Source of the DNA: Paraphotobacterium marinum
GTDB lineage: Bacteria > Pseudomonadota > Gammaproteobacteria > Enterobacterales > Vibrionaceae
DNA: 64,000 bases
Direction: 5' to 3'
Assembly: GCF_002216855.1 (NCBI RefSeq)
Contig: NZ_CP022355.1
Span: 372,001-436,000, forward strand
Positions 48,758 through 61,086 of the stretch are shown piece after piece. How positions within the stretch are numbered: position 1 is the stretch's first letter; each line of letters opens with the position of its first letter. The notes under the pieces were generated by a model. It was not told the DNA's origin, made no database searches, and saw only the letters and a list, made by a program, of their open reading frames with translations. A program made the position numbers and the translations under genes.

Positions 48758-49600
48758 ATGCGCCTCATTATAATTACAGGAAAATCTGGAGCAGGGAAGT
48801 CAGTTGCACTCAAGACACTTGAAGATCTTGGTTTTTATTGTATAGATAATCTTCCAATATCACTCATTCAAAATGTCGTAAAGGATCTTTCTCATTCAGA
48901 AAATAACATAGCAATCAGTTTAGATATAAGAAACATTTCAAAAGGTCCTCGTGAAGTTGAAAATATGTTTTCATCTTTTACAAAAGAAATAAATATTCAA
49001 ACTTTTTTTTTAGATGCATCAAATGAGAAAATCCTAACTCGATATAGTGAAACAAAGCGTTCACATCCCTTATCAAAAAAAAAATTGAGCTTGTACGATA
49101 GTATTCTTGAGGAAGATAAAAGTCTTCTTACTCTAAAAAAATTTGCTAATGCGATTATTGATACAACCCATTTATCAATATATGAATTAAGTGATTTAAT
49201 ATGCAGTAAAATAGTCAACTCAAAACATAAACCGATGTTAATAACTGTCCAATCATTTGGTTTTAAATACGGTATCCCAAAAGATTCAGATTATGTATTT
49301 GACGTAAGATTTTTACCAAATCCATATTGGGTGTCCCATTTAAAAAAATTCTCAGGCTTAGACGAACCCGTAATCAATTTTTTTAATAAGTTACCTGAAG
49401 TTGACCATACAATTCTTCAAATTTATAACTTAATTAATAGTTGGTTACCTAAGTTAAAAAGCAATAATAGAAGCTACCTTACTATATCTATTGGTTGTAC
49501 TGGAGGAAAACATAGATCTGTGTTTGTTGCTGAAAGAATCGGAAAATTATTATTAAAGCATGAGAAGAACTTAAAAATAATACATTCTATAAAAGTTTAA
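48758..49600 (+). CDS. rapZ: RNase adaptor protein RapZ
   Basis: Nucleotide-binding adaptor that, in E. coli, directs RNase E to the GlmZ small RNA and so controls glucosamine-6-phosphate synthesis. The N-terminal P-loop is IITGKSGAGKSVALKTLEDLG (residues 4-20 hold the core). Then CIDNLPISLI, SLDIRNISKGP, FLDASNEKILTRYSETKRSHPL. The C-terminal domain has SFGFKYGIPKDSDYVFDVRFLPNPYWV-like sequence and GCTGGKHRSVFVAERIG. It has 280 residues, as usual. It starts one base after the rpoN stop. Confidence 0.97.
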   Translation: MRLIIITGKSGAGKSVALKTLEDLGFYCIDNLPISLIQNVVKDLSHSENNIAISLDIRNISKGPREVENMFSSFTKEINIQTFFLDASNEKILTRYSETKRSHPLSKKKLSLYDSILEEDKSLLTLKKFANAIIDTTHLSIYELSDLICSKIVNSKHKPMLITVQSFGFKYGIPKDSDYVFDVRFLPNPYWVSHLKKFSGLDEPVINFFNKLPEVDHTILQIYNLINSWLPKLKSNNRSYLTISIGCTGGKHRSVFVAERIGKLLLKHEKNLKIIHSIKV

Positions 49601-49673
49601 ATGATTCAAAAGTGTTTTAAAAAATATATGTTATGATATGCTATCTCAATTATGATTTAATTTAACCAATAAT

Positions 49674-51005
49674 ATGAAACACATGATCAAAAAAACACTC
49701 GTTGCACTACCTTTCCTCTTTACACATATGTTGTATGCAGATAATATCCCCTCTACAAATAAAAGTTACTTTTCTTTTGAACATTATACTGCAAACCCTC
49801 CACTGAATAAATTTGGATCAGTAGATGTGAATGCAAAAATTCCTGAAGACATTCAAGTTCCAAAGGCTCCAGCCTTTCTTGGTGGTCCTAATGATACTCC
49901 TACTGTTCTATCTAAAAAATGGAGTACTATGATTCCATCTCAACCAGAGCTTGATGCTAGAGCCTATATTCTAGTTAATGAAGAGAATGGTGACATACTG
50001 GCAGCTAAAAATGCAAATTTACGATTAGCTCCAGCTAGTATAACAAAATTGATGTTACTTTATGTTGCTCAAAAACAGTTAAAGTCTGGTCGAATTCATT
50101 TAGATGACCAAGTAATTGTTCCCAAAGAAGCATGGGCTACGGGTGGGTCTAGAATGTTTTTAAAACCAGGAACATCTGTACCCGTGAAACAATTAATACA
50201 AGGTATTATTGTTGATTCTGGAAATGACGCTGCAGTAACCTTAGCCAATTATCTTAGTGGCTCTCAGTCGACTACAGTATCTTTAATGAACCAATCTTTG
50301 AAACACCTAAAAATGAACAATACTCACTTTAGTGATGTAATGGGCTTACCTGCACCAGCGCACTTTTCTACCGCGCTAGATTTAAGTAAATTAGCTAAGG
50401 GTATAATAACTGAATACCCAGAATATTATAGCTGGTTTGGGCAAAAATATTTTACCTATAATGGCATAAAACAACCCAACTTTAATAGACTTCTTTTTAT
50501 TTACAAATATGCAGATGGGATGAAGACAGGTAGTACTGGAGCGGCAGGGTTTTCATTAGTTAGTTCAGCAAAACAAAACAATCAAAGACTTATTGCTGTT
50601 GTACTAGGAGCCAAGTCTGATAACGAAGTTGCTTCTTTGAGTAAATCATTATTAAGTTATGGATTTAACTTTTTTTCAACAAAAACTATTTTTAAAAAAC
50701 ACAATAAAATCGAGCAGGTCAAAGTTTGGTTTGGTGATAAAAATCAACTTAATGTTGGTGTTAATCATGACGTAAATATTTCACTACCAAGAAATTATCA
50801 TGGGAAGATTGAGTCTGTTGCTAAAATCAATCCAAATCTTGAAGCTCCAATAAGAAAAGGAGAAATTATCGGTAGTATTTCAATTAAACTTAATGGTGAT
50901 AAGTTGAAAAAAGTGAATTTAATTGCACTTGATGATGTTAAAAAAGGTTCTTTTATACAGATTATTGAAGATCACATAAAAAAAGTTTTTGCTTCAATTG
51001 TATAA
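49674..51005 (+). CDS. dacA: D-alanyl-D-alanine carboxypeptidase (PBP5/6-like, DacA family) with N-terminal extension
   Basis: Trims the terminal D-Ala from peptidoglycan stem peptides in the periplasm. A signal peptide (about 1-22, ending MLYA) is followed by about 65 residues rich in Pro/Lys (KIPEDIQVPKAPAFLGGP) that I do not recognise from E. coli PBP5. The catalytic domain has all motifs: SxxK in APASITKLML, SGN in VDSGNDAAVTLAN, KTG in GMKTGSTGAAGF. The PBP5 C-terminal domain and amphipathic anchor (IIEDHIKKVFASI) follow. It has 443 residues against about 400 in E. coli. Its place between rapZ and darP is not the usual one (next to lipB/ybeD in many relatives), so it has probably moved. 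Confidence 0.92.
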   Translation: MKHMIKKTLVALPFLFTHMLYADNIPSTNKSYFSFEHYTANPPLNKFGSVDVNAKIPEDIQVPKAPAFLGGPNDTPTVLSKKWSTMIPSQPELDARAYILVNEENGDILAAKNANLRLAPASITKLMLLYVAQKQLKSGRIHLDDQVIVPKEAWATGGSRMFLKPGTSVPVKQLIQGIIVDSGNDAAVTLANYLSGSQSTTVSLMNQSLKHLKMNNTHFSDVMGLPAPAHFSTALDLSKLAKGIITEYPEYYSWFGQKYFTYNGIKQPNFNRLLFIYKYADGMKTGSTGAAGFSLVSSAKQNNQRLIAVVLGAKSDNEVASLSKSLLSYGFNFFSTKTIFKKHNKIEQVKVWFGDKNQLNVGVNHDVNISLPRNYHGKIESVAKINPNLEAPIRKGEIIGSISIKLNGDKLKKVNLIALDDVKKGSFIQIIEDHIKKVFASIV

Positions 51006-51083
51006 AAATTAAAAGCTTTTCTTTTAAAGAAAAGCTCCCCTATACTTAGGGGTATAATAATCATTAATAATTGGAAACTATTC

Positions 51084-51590
51084 ATGAATAATACAACCGA
51101 AAATCTAGATGATGAAATAATTTATGTCAGTAAATCTGAACTTAAGCGAGATATGCTTGAGATTCAAAATCTAGGTGAGAAAATTTCCCAATTGAGTTTA
51201 AAAAACATACAAAAGATGAAGTTAAGTGATGAACTCTATAACGAAATTATTAAGCTAAGAAATTTTAAGCATGAAGCTAGACGACGCCAACTACAATATA
51301 TTGGAAAGGTTTTGAGGAACATCGATAATTTCGAAGATATCGCTAAACAATATGATTTAATTACTAACCCTCAAAAAGTTATTGAAAAAAAAAGAAACAT
51401 ATTAGATACTTTGTTTAACAGTTTGAACAATAACTTAGAAGATGAAATGTCTAAGTTAGAAAAGAGTGTTCCAAATTTGGATAAAAAGCGCCTGAGACAA
51501 CTGTTTAGAATTTATAGGAGTGCAACTGAAGAATCCTCTGCACAAAACAAACAAAAAATTTTGGACTTTCTAAAAAGTTACGAAAATTAA
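51084..51590 (+). CDS. darP: Ribosome-associated protein DarP (YjgA)
   Basis: 50S assembly factor that binds late pre-50S particles. The 168-residue product has the DUF615 pattern: EIIYVSKSELKRDMLEIQNLGE, LYNEIIKLRNFKHEARRRQLQYIGKVLR, and the C-terminal KKRLRQLFRIYRSATEE. TATAAT at 51053-51058 is a candidate -10 for it. Its stop (51588-51590) overlaps the repaired stop of the convergent yhdP. In relatives tldD and pmbA flank it; they are missing here. Confidence 0.94.
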   Translation: MNNTTENLDDEIIYVSKSELKRDMLEIQNLGEKISQLSLKNIQKMKLSDELYNEIIKLRNFKHEARRRQLQYIGKVLRNIDNFEDIAKQYDLITNPQKVIEKKRNILDTLFNSLNNNLEDEMSKLEKSVPNLDKKRLRQLFRIYRSATEESSAQNKQKILDFLKSYEN

Positions 51591-54500
51591 TTTTCTATTA
51601 TTTTCGGATCATTCAATGGTCCTTTAATCAAATATCTTTGAGTATTATACTCGTCAATAAAAGGGGCTGCCAAAATAAATGTACCTGCCCCAACCCACGG
51701 GTTAATTGATGTAATTAATGTTTGAAATCCCAAATATATGCCTGCAGTTGGTATAATTCCTAAAATACTTGGTTTCGCTACCGCTTTTAAATCAACTTTT
51801 TTCGGTAAAGGTCTACCTTTCCATTTAAAGATAAATTTAAATTTGGTGAGCTCATTTGAGCCTTATTAATGAAAATAGTTCCATTTTTAATTAAAGATCT
51901 AATCTCAATTTTATCATAATTCAAACCACCAGAGAAATCTCCTTTCATTCCATCTTGAATTTTAATTAAAAGTGATTGCACGCTTAAAAAGCTTAATATA
52001 TTCACCTGAGAGTTTAAATCAATTATTTTGCCATTATTACTAATTAAGTTAGAAGTTCCATTTAAGGTACCCAATTGAGGATTAAAAGGAGAGCCTAACC
52101 AATTTAAAGATAAATTCCCTGAAATGTTTTGATCTCTAAGAGGATAATTAGATAAGATATTTTTTAAAACTTGATCAATATTCTTAGATTTTGCAGAAAT
52201 ATCAAGTTTAGTTTTAAAGTTACCTTTGCTTTTTGTCCATAAACCAGAGGCTTTAACATAATTATTATTATTAAAGAGCGATAGAACAGGCATCGATATT
52301 TTGGAATCATTTTTCTCAATCAATGTAAAAAGTGTACCTAGTTGCACTTTATTAAATTTTAAATCATTTACTTGCACTCTAATAGATTTCAGCCAATTGT
52401 TAAAAACAGACTTATCATCTATGCTTGAGAAAGCATTTGGTTTATTAGTTACTTTTTTAGAACTTTTAACGCTCTGTACATATATTTTATCAAAGTTAGC
52501 TATCAAATTATTGTTATCTAACAATAAAAAACCTTTAATTTGTTTACCTTTTAGTTGAAGTTTTATCTTATTATTTTTAATTTCGTTATCTAGTGAAATA
52601 TTCTTCCATATTGTATTTCCTAGATATAATTTATTAAATTTAATATTAAACTTATAAGCTTTATTCCCTGAATTACTATTTGTTGCATGAGCGGTATTTA
52701 ACGCAGAAAAAGAGTCAATCCACTGCAATAAATCTAGTTTTTTTTCTTTATCATAGTTATTTATACTATATTCCCAGTACGAGCTTTTTGATGAGCTGTT
52801 TTCATTTCTAGCACCTAATTCAACATTATTAAATCTAGCCTTTATTAAATCTTTTTTGTCCGAACCTTTAAAAAAAACCATTAATTTATTTTTTTGTGGT
52901 TTTGTATCTAGAGGAAATGGCAAATTGGTTCTCATATCATGTAGAACACCATTAACTGAAACATCATAATCATACTTTTTATTAGGCTTAAAGGTTAGAT
53001 CGACATTTGATTTCAAAATAGTTTTTCCATCTAAATTTACGTTTTTAATATTGAGTAAGTTCTTTAATCTAACGTGACTTAAGCCTTTTATTTTTAATTT
53101 ATAATTATTACCAGATTCATAACCTTTTAAGGAAATATTATTTAATTGATTAAAAACATCAAATGAAAGGTTGGTCGATGTTACAGTACTATTATTAATA
53201 TTAATAGAACCATTAATTTTTTTATTTTAGCTTCATTATGAAATAATTTTTTAGAGATGCAGGTTCAAAGACATTATTTTCAAAGTATATGGTGCCCTTT
53301 GCATGAGTATCAAAGTTCTTAAGAGGAAAATTTAACGCGAAATCACCTTTCAAAACTCCCTTAGGTTGAAGCTTCTCAAAAACCATTCCAATTTTATCAT
53401 GTAATGGAGTTTTAGAAAGGCACGAAATTAATTTTTGAGCCTTTTCTTTAAATCCAAATTGAACATCTAAGTTACCATCTATAGATAATTTATTTATAGA
53501 AGCACTTAAATGAGTGGGCTCTTCATTACAAAATATGGCATTTTTAGTACTTATATACATACCATTATTTTTAAATTTCAAAAGAAGATCTAAGTCCATT
53601 AATTCAGGCCATTTAGGTTCAAATATCAAGTTCGAGTTATGGATTGGAAGCTTTACTTCAAGACCTTCGTTAGGAACTTTAAAGGGGAAATCTTTAATGT
53701 AACCATCATAATGAACAGTGCCATCTTTCACTTCACCCTTAGTGATTCGTGTACTTAAAAAATTATATAAGGTTTTTGATATAAGCTTTTTGGGAAGATA
53801 ACTTTTAATTTTTGAAATATCTTTTAATGAAACTTTTGTATTTATTTTTAATTTATCAGGAACTCCTTTCTTAAAAGAGATATAAAATTGAGGTTTAATT
53901 GAGATGTTTTTATCATGTAACCAACCTTTTTTGCTTTCAATAAAGATTGTTTCAGCTTTATTTTTAGACCAATTAAGCTCTAAGTTACTATTTTTTATGT
54001 GGATATCTTTTTTAAAGTTTTCATTGAAGTTTAACGCCGAGTTTTTGAAGAATAAATGTATCTTTCCTTTTTTAATGTTCCATAACTATCTATATTAACA
54101 TTAGTTAGAACGGTTTTATTATTTAATTCAATTTCATCAATCTTCGATGAAAAATGATAATGGCTTTTTTTATAAAATAATTGTATTTCAGAAATACTAC
54201 CTGTGATTTTTTGTTGAAAAAATTGATTATTTGGAAACATAATATTTCCTAAGGATATTAAAGTGGAGCTATCAATTTTGCTGACTTTAAAAATAGACTG
54301 ATTCTCTTTTTGTCTAATACTTAAAGTTGGTAATTCAATTTTATTCAAGTCTTTTTTTAGAGTAATATTGTGGAACTTGAACTCTCGATTTTCGTAGTTT
54401 ATTCTTCCAGAAAATTTATAATTTTGTTTACGAATATTTATCGCAGATTTTTTGTCTAATATGAGTGTCATGAACTCCAACTTAGATGATAAAAATTTTG

Positions 54501-55203
54501 CATCTAATGTGAAGTTTAAATTTGAGTCTGTAATAGGACTGTCATTATTATCTATTCCAAATAAATCATAAAATTCATTTATATTTAGAGACTTACAATA
54601 TAATTTTATGTTTCCGTTTAAGCCAGTTCCAAATTTGTTTCTATAAATTTCACCAACCCCAATTAATGAAGTATTGTTAAAGTAAGTCACATAATTCAAC
54701 GATAATTTATCTTGGTTTAATTGACTTGAGATTTTTTCTATTTTAAAAATATTCTTTTTGTTTAGTTTAAACTCTGAATCTGAAATTAAAAATTTTTCCA
54801 AAATAAGATAAGTTGATATTCTATTCAAATCTAGACTACTGTCATTTTTATTAATCTGGACATCTGATTGAATTTTCGATTGAAAAATAATAACATCTGT
54901 AAAAAAAAGCTTTAAGTTTGAAATTGATTGGAGTATATCTAAACTTGCAGTGATTTTTTTAATGTTACCGTTAACTTCACCCTTCGATTCAATATGCAAA
55001 TTTTCGATAGAATAATCTATTCTAAAATCTTTAAAGCTTGTATGAATCTTTCCATGATTAACAGTAAGCTGATAATGTTCTTGTAAATAACCTTCGGTTA
55101 CCTTAAGCATTACCTTTGGATTCATTAAACAAAAAAAGCTTGTCATTAAAAAAAGAAACAAAATAAAGAAAAATGAATATATTGATACTCTTACGGCTTT
55201 CAA
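51587..55203 (-). pseudogene. yhdP: AsmA-like envelope protein YhdP, four frameshifts
   Basis: Very long inner-membrane-anchored AsmA-family protein, thought to carry phospholipid to the outer membrane. One transmembrane segment (about 8-27) is followed by repeated beta-strand sequence to a C-terminal DUF3971/AsmA region. The frame is broken at four runs: T6 54068-54073, T6 53247-53252, T7 53217-53223 and T6 51797-51802 (plus strand). Adding one base at each gives an uninterrupted 1206-residue protein that ends PSILGIIPTAGIYLGFQ ... LIKGPLNDPKIIEN, the typical YhdP ending. No in-frame stop or large loss remains. It precedes rng's downstream end by 9 bases. The usual length is about 1270. Confidence 0.88.
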
Positions 55204-55212
55204 CTTATTTCC

Positions 55213-56655
55213 TTACATAAGAACAACATCAAATTGCTCCTGACCATATAAATTTTCTGTTTTGATTTTGATATCTTTATTTATTACCATTTCTAATTGC
55301 GATAAGATACCAAATTCCTCTGAACGAAGTGCAATTGCAACATTTTTCGATACATAAATTAAAAAACAATCAGCATCAAATGTATTATTTACTCTAATTA
55401 TTTCTCTATAGATTTCATAACAAACTGTCTCAACAGTTTTAATGTAGCCTCTTCCAAGACAAGTTGAACAAGGCTCTGTCATAATTTTTTCAAGGCTATC
55501 TTTAGTTCTTTTTCGAGTTAATTCAACAAGTCCTAACTGAGTAAATCCGTAAACATTCGTTTTAACTTTATCCTTATCTAACTCACTCTTAAGTGCATCT
55601 AAGACTCTTTCACGATGTTTGAGGTCATTCATGTCAATAAAATCAATTAAAATCATACCTCCCAGATTACGGAGCTTTAATTGCCTTGCAATAACTTTAG
55701 TTGACTCAATATTTGTATTAAAAATAGTTTCTTCTAAATTCCTTTTTCCGACAAAGGCTCCTGTATTAATATCAATAGTCGTCATTGCTTCTGTTTGCTC
55801 AATGACAATGTAGCCTCCTGATTTTAAATCAACTTTACTTTGTAGAGTTGATTGAATTTCATTTTCTATATCATACAAATCAAACAAGGGTTTTGAAAAA
55901 TTATAAAACTCAACCTTATCAGATAAGTAGGGTATTAATTCCTTACTGAAGTTTAATAAATTATAATACTCAGACTCAGAATCAACCAATACTTTGTCTA
56001 TTTCAGTTCCTACAAAATCACGAATTATTCTTGACGATAATGAGATTTCCCCATAAAGTTGACTTTTAGGTTTTTGATTTGATTTTTTCTCTAAAATTTT
56101 TTTCCACAAATGTTTTAAAAAAACTGCATCTTGACTAATTTCCTCATCTGAAATACCCTCTGCAGCTGTCCTTACAATAAAGCTTCCTATTTCATCTGTA
56201 TGCGTTGAAGCTATCTTTTTCAAACGCTCTCTCTCATCTTTATTTTTAATTCTTTGAGAGATTGCGGTATGCTCCTCATCAGGCAAAAATACTAAATATC
56301 TAGATGGTAGCGTAATATCTGTTGTTAATCTTGCGCCTTTACTTCCAATTGGTTCTTTTATCACTTGGACAAGTATGTTCTGACCTACATTTAATAAGTC
56401 AACTATGTTTATATCGGTCGTGGTGTTTCTAACCTTGATATCTTTGACATGTAAAAATGCTGCTTTATCCATACCTATATCTATAAAAGCCGCCTGCATA
56501 CCTGGTAGTACACGATTAACTTTACCAAGAAAGATGCTACTTAAAATATTTTCATTTTTATTTCTTTCAATATAAATTTCCTGTAGATCACTATTTTGAA
56601 CTAATGCAACTCTAGTTTCTCCAGGCGTAATATTCATTAAAAGTTCTATTGTCAT
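55213..56655 (-). CDS. rng: Ribonuclease G
   Basis: Single-strand endoribonuclease of the RNase E/G family, for 16S rRNA 5'-end maturation. The start MTIELLMNITPGETRVALVQ at 56655 is the family start; nine extra residues to 56682 are unlikely. Seen: IYIERN, IFLGKVNRVLPGMQAAFIDIG (S1 domain), KGARLTTDITLPSRYLVF, EAMTTIDINTGAFVG and LIDFIDMNDLKHRERV with the catalytic Asp pair. CSTCLGRGYIKTVE is the zinc-link region, and EQFDVVLM ends the protein. It has 480 residues. maf, usually between rng and mreD, is absent. Confidence 0.97.
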   Translation of the reverse strand: MTIELLMNITPGETRVALVQNSDLQEIYIERNKNENILSSIFLGKVNRVLPGMQAAFIDIGMDKAAFLHVKDIKVRNTTTDINIVDLLNVGQNILVQVIKEPIGSKGARLTTDITLPSRYLVFLPDEEHTAISQRIKNKDERERLKKIASTHTDEIGSFIVRTAAEGISDEEISQDAVFLKHLWKKILEKKSNQKPKSQLYGEISLSSRIIRDFVGTEIDKVLVDSESEYYNLLNFSKELIPYLSDKVEFYNFSKPLFDLYDIENEIQSTLQSKVDLKSGGYIVIEQTEAMTTIDINTGAFVGKRNLEETIFNTNIESTKVIARQLKLRNLGGMILIDFIDMNDLKHRERVLDALKSELDKDKVKTNVYGFTQLGLVELTRKRTKDSLEKIMTEPCSTCLGRGYIKTVETVCYEIYREIIRVNNTFDADCFLIYVSKNVAIALRSEEFGILSQLEMVINKDIKIKTENLYGQEQFDVVLM

Positions 56656-56682
56656 TTCATACCTAAAAGTTATTGAGGACAC

Positions 56683-57177
56683 TTATCTTATTGAGAGTTT
56701 TCGTCGAAAATTTCTTAAAAAGAGAAAAATAAATGGCCATAAACAAAAATCTACTATAACTTTATAAAAAGTTTCATCATTGAATAAAATACTTTTTTTG
56801 CTAAAAACATCTAATATAACGTATTGTCCTAACACAACAAAGCAACATAAAATTGATATAACTATAGATTGCTTCCATATACTTATATTTCTAAGTCTTT
56901 GATATCTAACGGCTAAAAAATAACTTAATAATGAAAAAATAAATCCATTCGTTCCTAATGGATAATCAAGAAGCAAATCTAAAAAACAACCAAAAAACAA
57001 CCCTGATAATACGTTCACTCTATGCGGCAAAGCTAATACCCAATAAGTAAATATTAAAAACAACCAATGTGGTTTAAATACAGCAATATCTTTAGACCAA
57101 TGAGTCGACTCTAAAAGCAACCCTATTATCAATGTTAAATAAATGTATAAAATACTTAAACTGGACTTTTTCTTCAT
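56683..57177 (-). CDS. mreD: Rod shape-determining protein MreD
   Basis: Small polytopic membrane protein of the elongasome. The 164-residue product starts MKKKSSLSILYIYLTLIIGL at 57177 (the frame is open to 57201). About five hydrophobic segments, with the MreD pattern WLFLIFTYWVLALPHRVNV, GLFFGCFLDLLLDYPLGTNGF and WPFIFLFLRNFRRK. It lies 8 bases after the mreC stop. Confidence 0.94.
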   Translation of the reverse strand: MKKKSSLSILYIYLTLIIGLLLESTHWSKDIAVFKPHWLFLIFTYWVLALPHRVNVLSGLFFGCFLDLLLDYPLGTNGFIFSLLSYFLAVRYQRLRNISIWKQSIVISILCCFVVLGQYVILDVFSKKSILFNDETFYKVIVDFCLWPFIFLFLRNFRRKLSIR

Positions 57178-57185
57178 TGAATCCT

Positions 57186-58007
57186 TTAATCCCTTTTCCA
57201 AAGCAATAAAACATAGTGAAGTCGATTAAAATGGACAAAAGTTTGAACTTTAATGTCAGCAAACTCTTTATTGTTTCGATTTCCAATTGAAATAACTCGT
57301 CCTATGGGATATCCCCTAGGATATTTATTCCCTAATCCTGATGTATATAATTCATCTCCAACCTTGATGTCAGAGTTACCTAACACATTATTTACTTGTA
57401 ACATATTTTGTTTGCCATAACCTGACAGTATAACTCTCATATCATTTCTGATATTTACTGCTGGAATTGCACTATTAGGATCATCTAACAATAATAAAGT
57501 ACTCGTATTTAATGATACGCTGACTATTTGGCCCACAACTCCTAAAGAATTGACAACAGCTTGCCCTACATAAACACCATCATTACTTCCCTTATTAATT
57601 AGCACTTTTTTTACATAAGAGTTAAAAGTCACATCCATTACTTCTGCAATTGTCTGTTTATAGGGATGTCTTTCTTTAGACTCTAAAATTTTTCTTAATC
57701 GATTATTTTCATTTATTAAAGCTTTTATCTGAATTTCGTTAGCTTTAAATTTTAAAACCTTTAATCGAAGTGAGGTATTATCTGATATAAGTTGAGTTTT
57801 GGATTTGAATATATTATAAACATATGAAGTAATTTCAGATGGAGTATTTGCTAACATCTGAATTGGCTCAACGGCGTTATTTAAATAGTTTTTGACAATT
57901 TTAAATTGTGCTACTTTTGAATCTAAAAATATAAATATACTAGATAATAATACGGCTACCATTAGCCGTATTAATAACGAAGGACCCTTTGTAAAAAGCA
58001 ATTTCAT
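57186..58007 (-). CDS. mreC: Rod shape-determining protein MreC
   Basis: Bitopic periplasmic scaffold that links MreB with PBP2/RodA. The start at 58007 (MKLLFTKGPSLLIRLMVAV) is followed by a transmembrane segment, a coiled coil (LISDNTSLRLKVLKFKANEIQ ... LINENNRLRKIL) and the two beta-barrel domains with VLINKGSNDGVYVGQAVVNS, GVVGQIVSVS, and ELYTSGLGNKYPRGYPIGRV. There are 273 residues. It starts 13 bases after the mreB stop. Confidence 0.95.
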   Translation of the reverse strand: MKLLFTKGPSLLIRLMVAVLLSSIFIFLDSKVAQFKIVKNYLNNAVEPIQMLANTPSEITSYVYNIFKSKTQLISDNTSLRLKVLKFKANEIQIKALINENNRLRKILESKERHPYKQTIAEVMDVTFNSYVKKVLINKGSNDGVYVGQAVVNSLGVVGQIVSVSLNTSTLLLLDDPNSAIPAVNIRNDMRVILSGYGKQNMLQVNNVLGNSDIKVGDELYTSGLGNKYPRGYPIGRVISIGNRNNKEFADIKVQTFVHFNRLHYVLLLWKRD

Positions 58008-58020
58008 GTGATTGTGCTCA

Positions 58021-59085
<1,065 letters not shown>

Positions 59086-59173
59086 TTATTCTTGATAATT
59101 AACAAGCTTTATGAAATTTTCACAATAGTATATTATTTTGTCCTACCAATTAATAGTAAACTTATACAATAAT

Positions 59174-61035
59174 TTAATGAGAACTGTCGAAATCTGTAAT
59201 AAAAACACCTATATTTTTTAAAAAGTCATAATCTTCTTTACTTTTAACTCCATTAGCAATAATTTTAATTTTTTTATCTTTGCAAATGCCCAGTAAACTT
59301 TTAATAAAATATTGATTTTCATTATTTTCTTTAATCGAAATAATTCTTTCTTTATCTATTTTTAAAAAATTAATTGGTAAATAATTTAAGTAATCTAAGT
59401 CAACAATATTTCGACCAACTTGATCGATGATAATATTACAATTAAATTTTTGTAATTCACACAAAGCTTTTTTGATGAGTGGATCAAAATTTAACACCTC
59501 ATTCTCATGAATTTCATAAAAGGCTTGCTTTCTTGCTGATGAAGACAATTCCAATAATTTGAATTTTAACCATGAGCTAAAATATTTGTTTTTTAATGAG
59601 TTTGAAGTCAAATTAATAGATATATTTTTTTCTGGAAATTTTTGTATTTGAGAAAGTTGATAATTTACTACATACATATCAAGCCTTCTATTTAAACCTA
59701 CTTCAATTAATTTTGGAATAAAGTATGAAGGTTTAATTATCTCTGATTTATATCGAAGCGATGTTACAACTTCAATATGATTTAGTGATTGTGGACTATT
59801 TTTTAATATTTCAAAAAAAGAATGTCCTGAAAATATTAAATTATGGTATTTCAAATATTCTGAAAAAATAGTTCTCCATTCAAGGTTGCTTTTACTAAAT
59901 AATAAATTTTTGTTTTTAAAAATATGCCAATTGTTAGCTCTCTGGTAATTACATATATTTATGCATTCATCCATCTTTTGGTATATCTCTTCTAGTTTTT
60001 CTCCATGTTGGAAAAAAACCACACCAAAATTAAACCAATGTTCATTTTTAACGAGTCTCATCCCTTCAAGTTTATTGAAAATATCCCGACATAAATCTAT
60101 TACTTCTTTTTCTGACTGCATTAAAATAAGAGCCGCAAAGGATCTTTTGCTATATCTAGACAGCAATGTATTATTGAATTTATCTAGTTTTTTGCTGATT
60201 ATGTTATCAATAATTAATAAATTATGTGCTGAGTCATTCCCATTACTAATCCTTGTATCTAAGCCAAACATATCCAATAGAAGATATGCCCCATGTTTAT
60301 CTTTATCATATATGCTTGCTCTTAATTTATTCTCGAAAAATAATTTATTAGGCAAATTAGTTGTTTCATCAAAAAATGTTTTTTGTTTTATAAAAAGATC
60401 TAATTTATTTGTGTTTTTTTCTCTTTTTGAAGATCATTAAGTAATTGGGTAACCAGGACCAGTATTTGAGAAGAAATGCTTTTTTTGTTATTTAATCTAA
60501 ATAACCGTCCGTGATCTATCATTAAACGGTTTAATTTTTGTCCCAGCATTTCCATAAAAAAAATTTCATTTCTTATAAAACGAGTACCCAAAACTATACA
60601 CAATATAATCATAAAAATTGCTATTGTGGATATCAATAAAATAAAAGGGATATCGATAATTTCACCTGGATTAATCCAAATAATAATTTCTAAATGCCCT
60701 AATTTTTGATCATCAAATTCATATGTCCTTCTCAGAAGGAGCATAGATTTATTAATTTTATTTTCTCGTAATTTATATGAGTAAACTGGTCTATTTTCTT
60801 TTATTATCGAAAATTCAACGATATTATTAACTTTGACAAATGTTTTAGCCCAGTTTTCAAAATCATTGTTATTTCTATACTGTACTTCAATTTGCTTATA
60901 TAATTGATTTTCTTTATGTTTATAGAAACTTTGAACTAAATAATGGATATTTACTAACACGCAAGAAATTAAAATTAAAGTAATTAAAAAAAAGACAATT
61001 AAAATTGTAATGTTTGATTTTTTATAAGCCTTCAT
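59174..61035 (-). pseudogene. csrD: Csr-system regulator CsrD (MshH/YhdA), one frameshift
   Basis: Membrane protein with degenerate GGDEF and EAL domains that, in E. coli, targets CsrB/CsrC RNAs for RNase E decay. The N-terminal part (61035 to about 60420) has two membrane helices (ILIVFFLITLILISCVLVNI and FILLISTIAIFMIILCIVLG) flanking a periplasmic loop, then a HAMP-like stretch. The frame is broken at T7 60414-60420; one added base joins it to LPNKLFFENKLRASIYD, the GGDEF-like domain and the EAL-like domain. The GGDEF/EAL catalytic signatures are absent, as in known CsrD. Repaired length is 620 residues (E. coli 646). Its place next to mreB is conserved. Confidence 0.85.
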
Positions 61036-61086
61036 TAATTAAATTTTTTATAAGATTTTATTTATTATAAAGAATTTTAAACAAGG

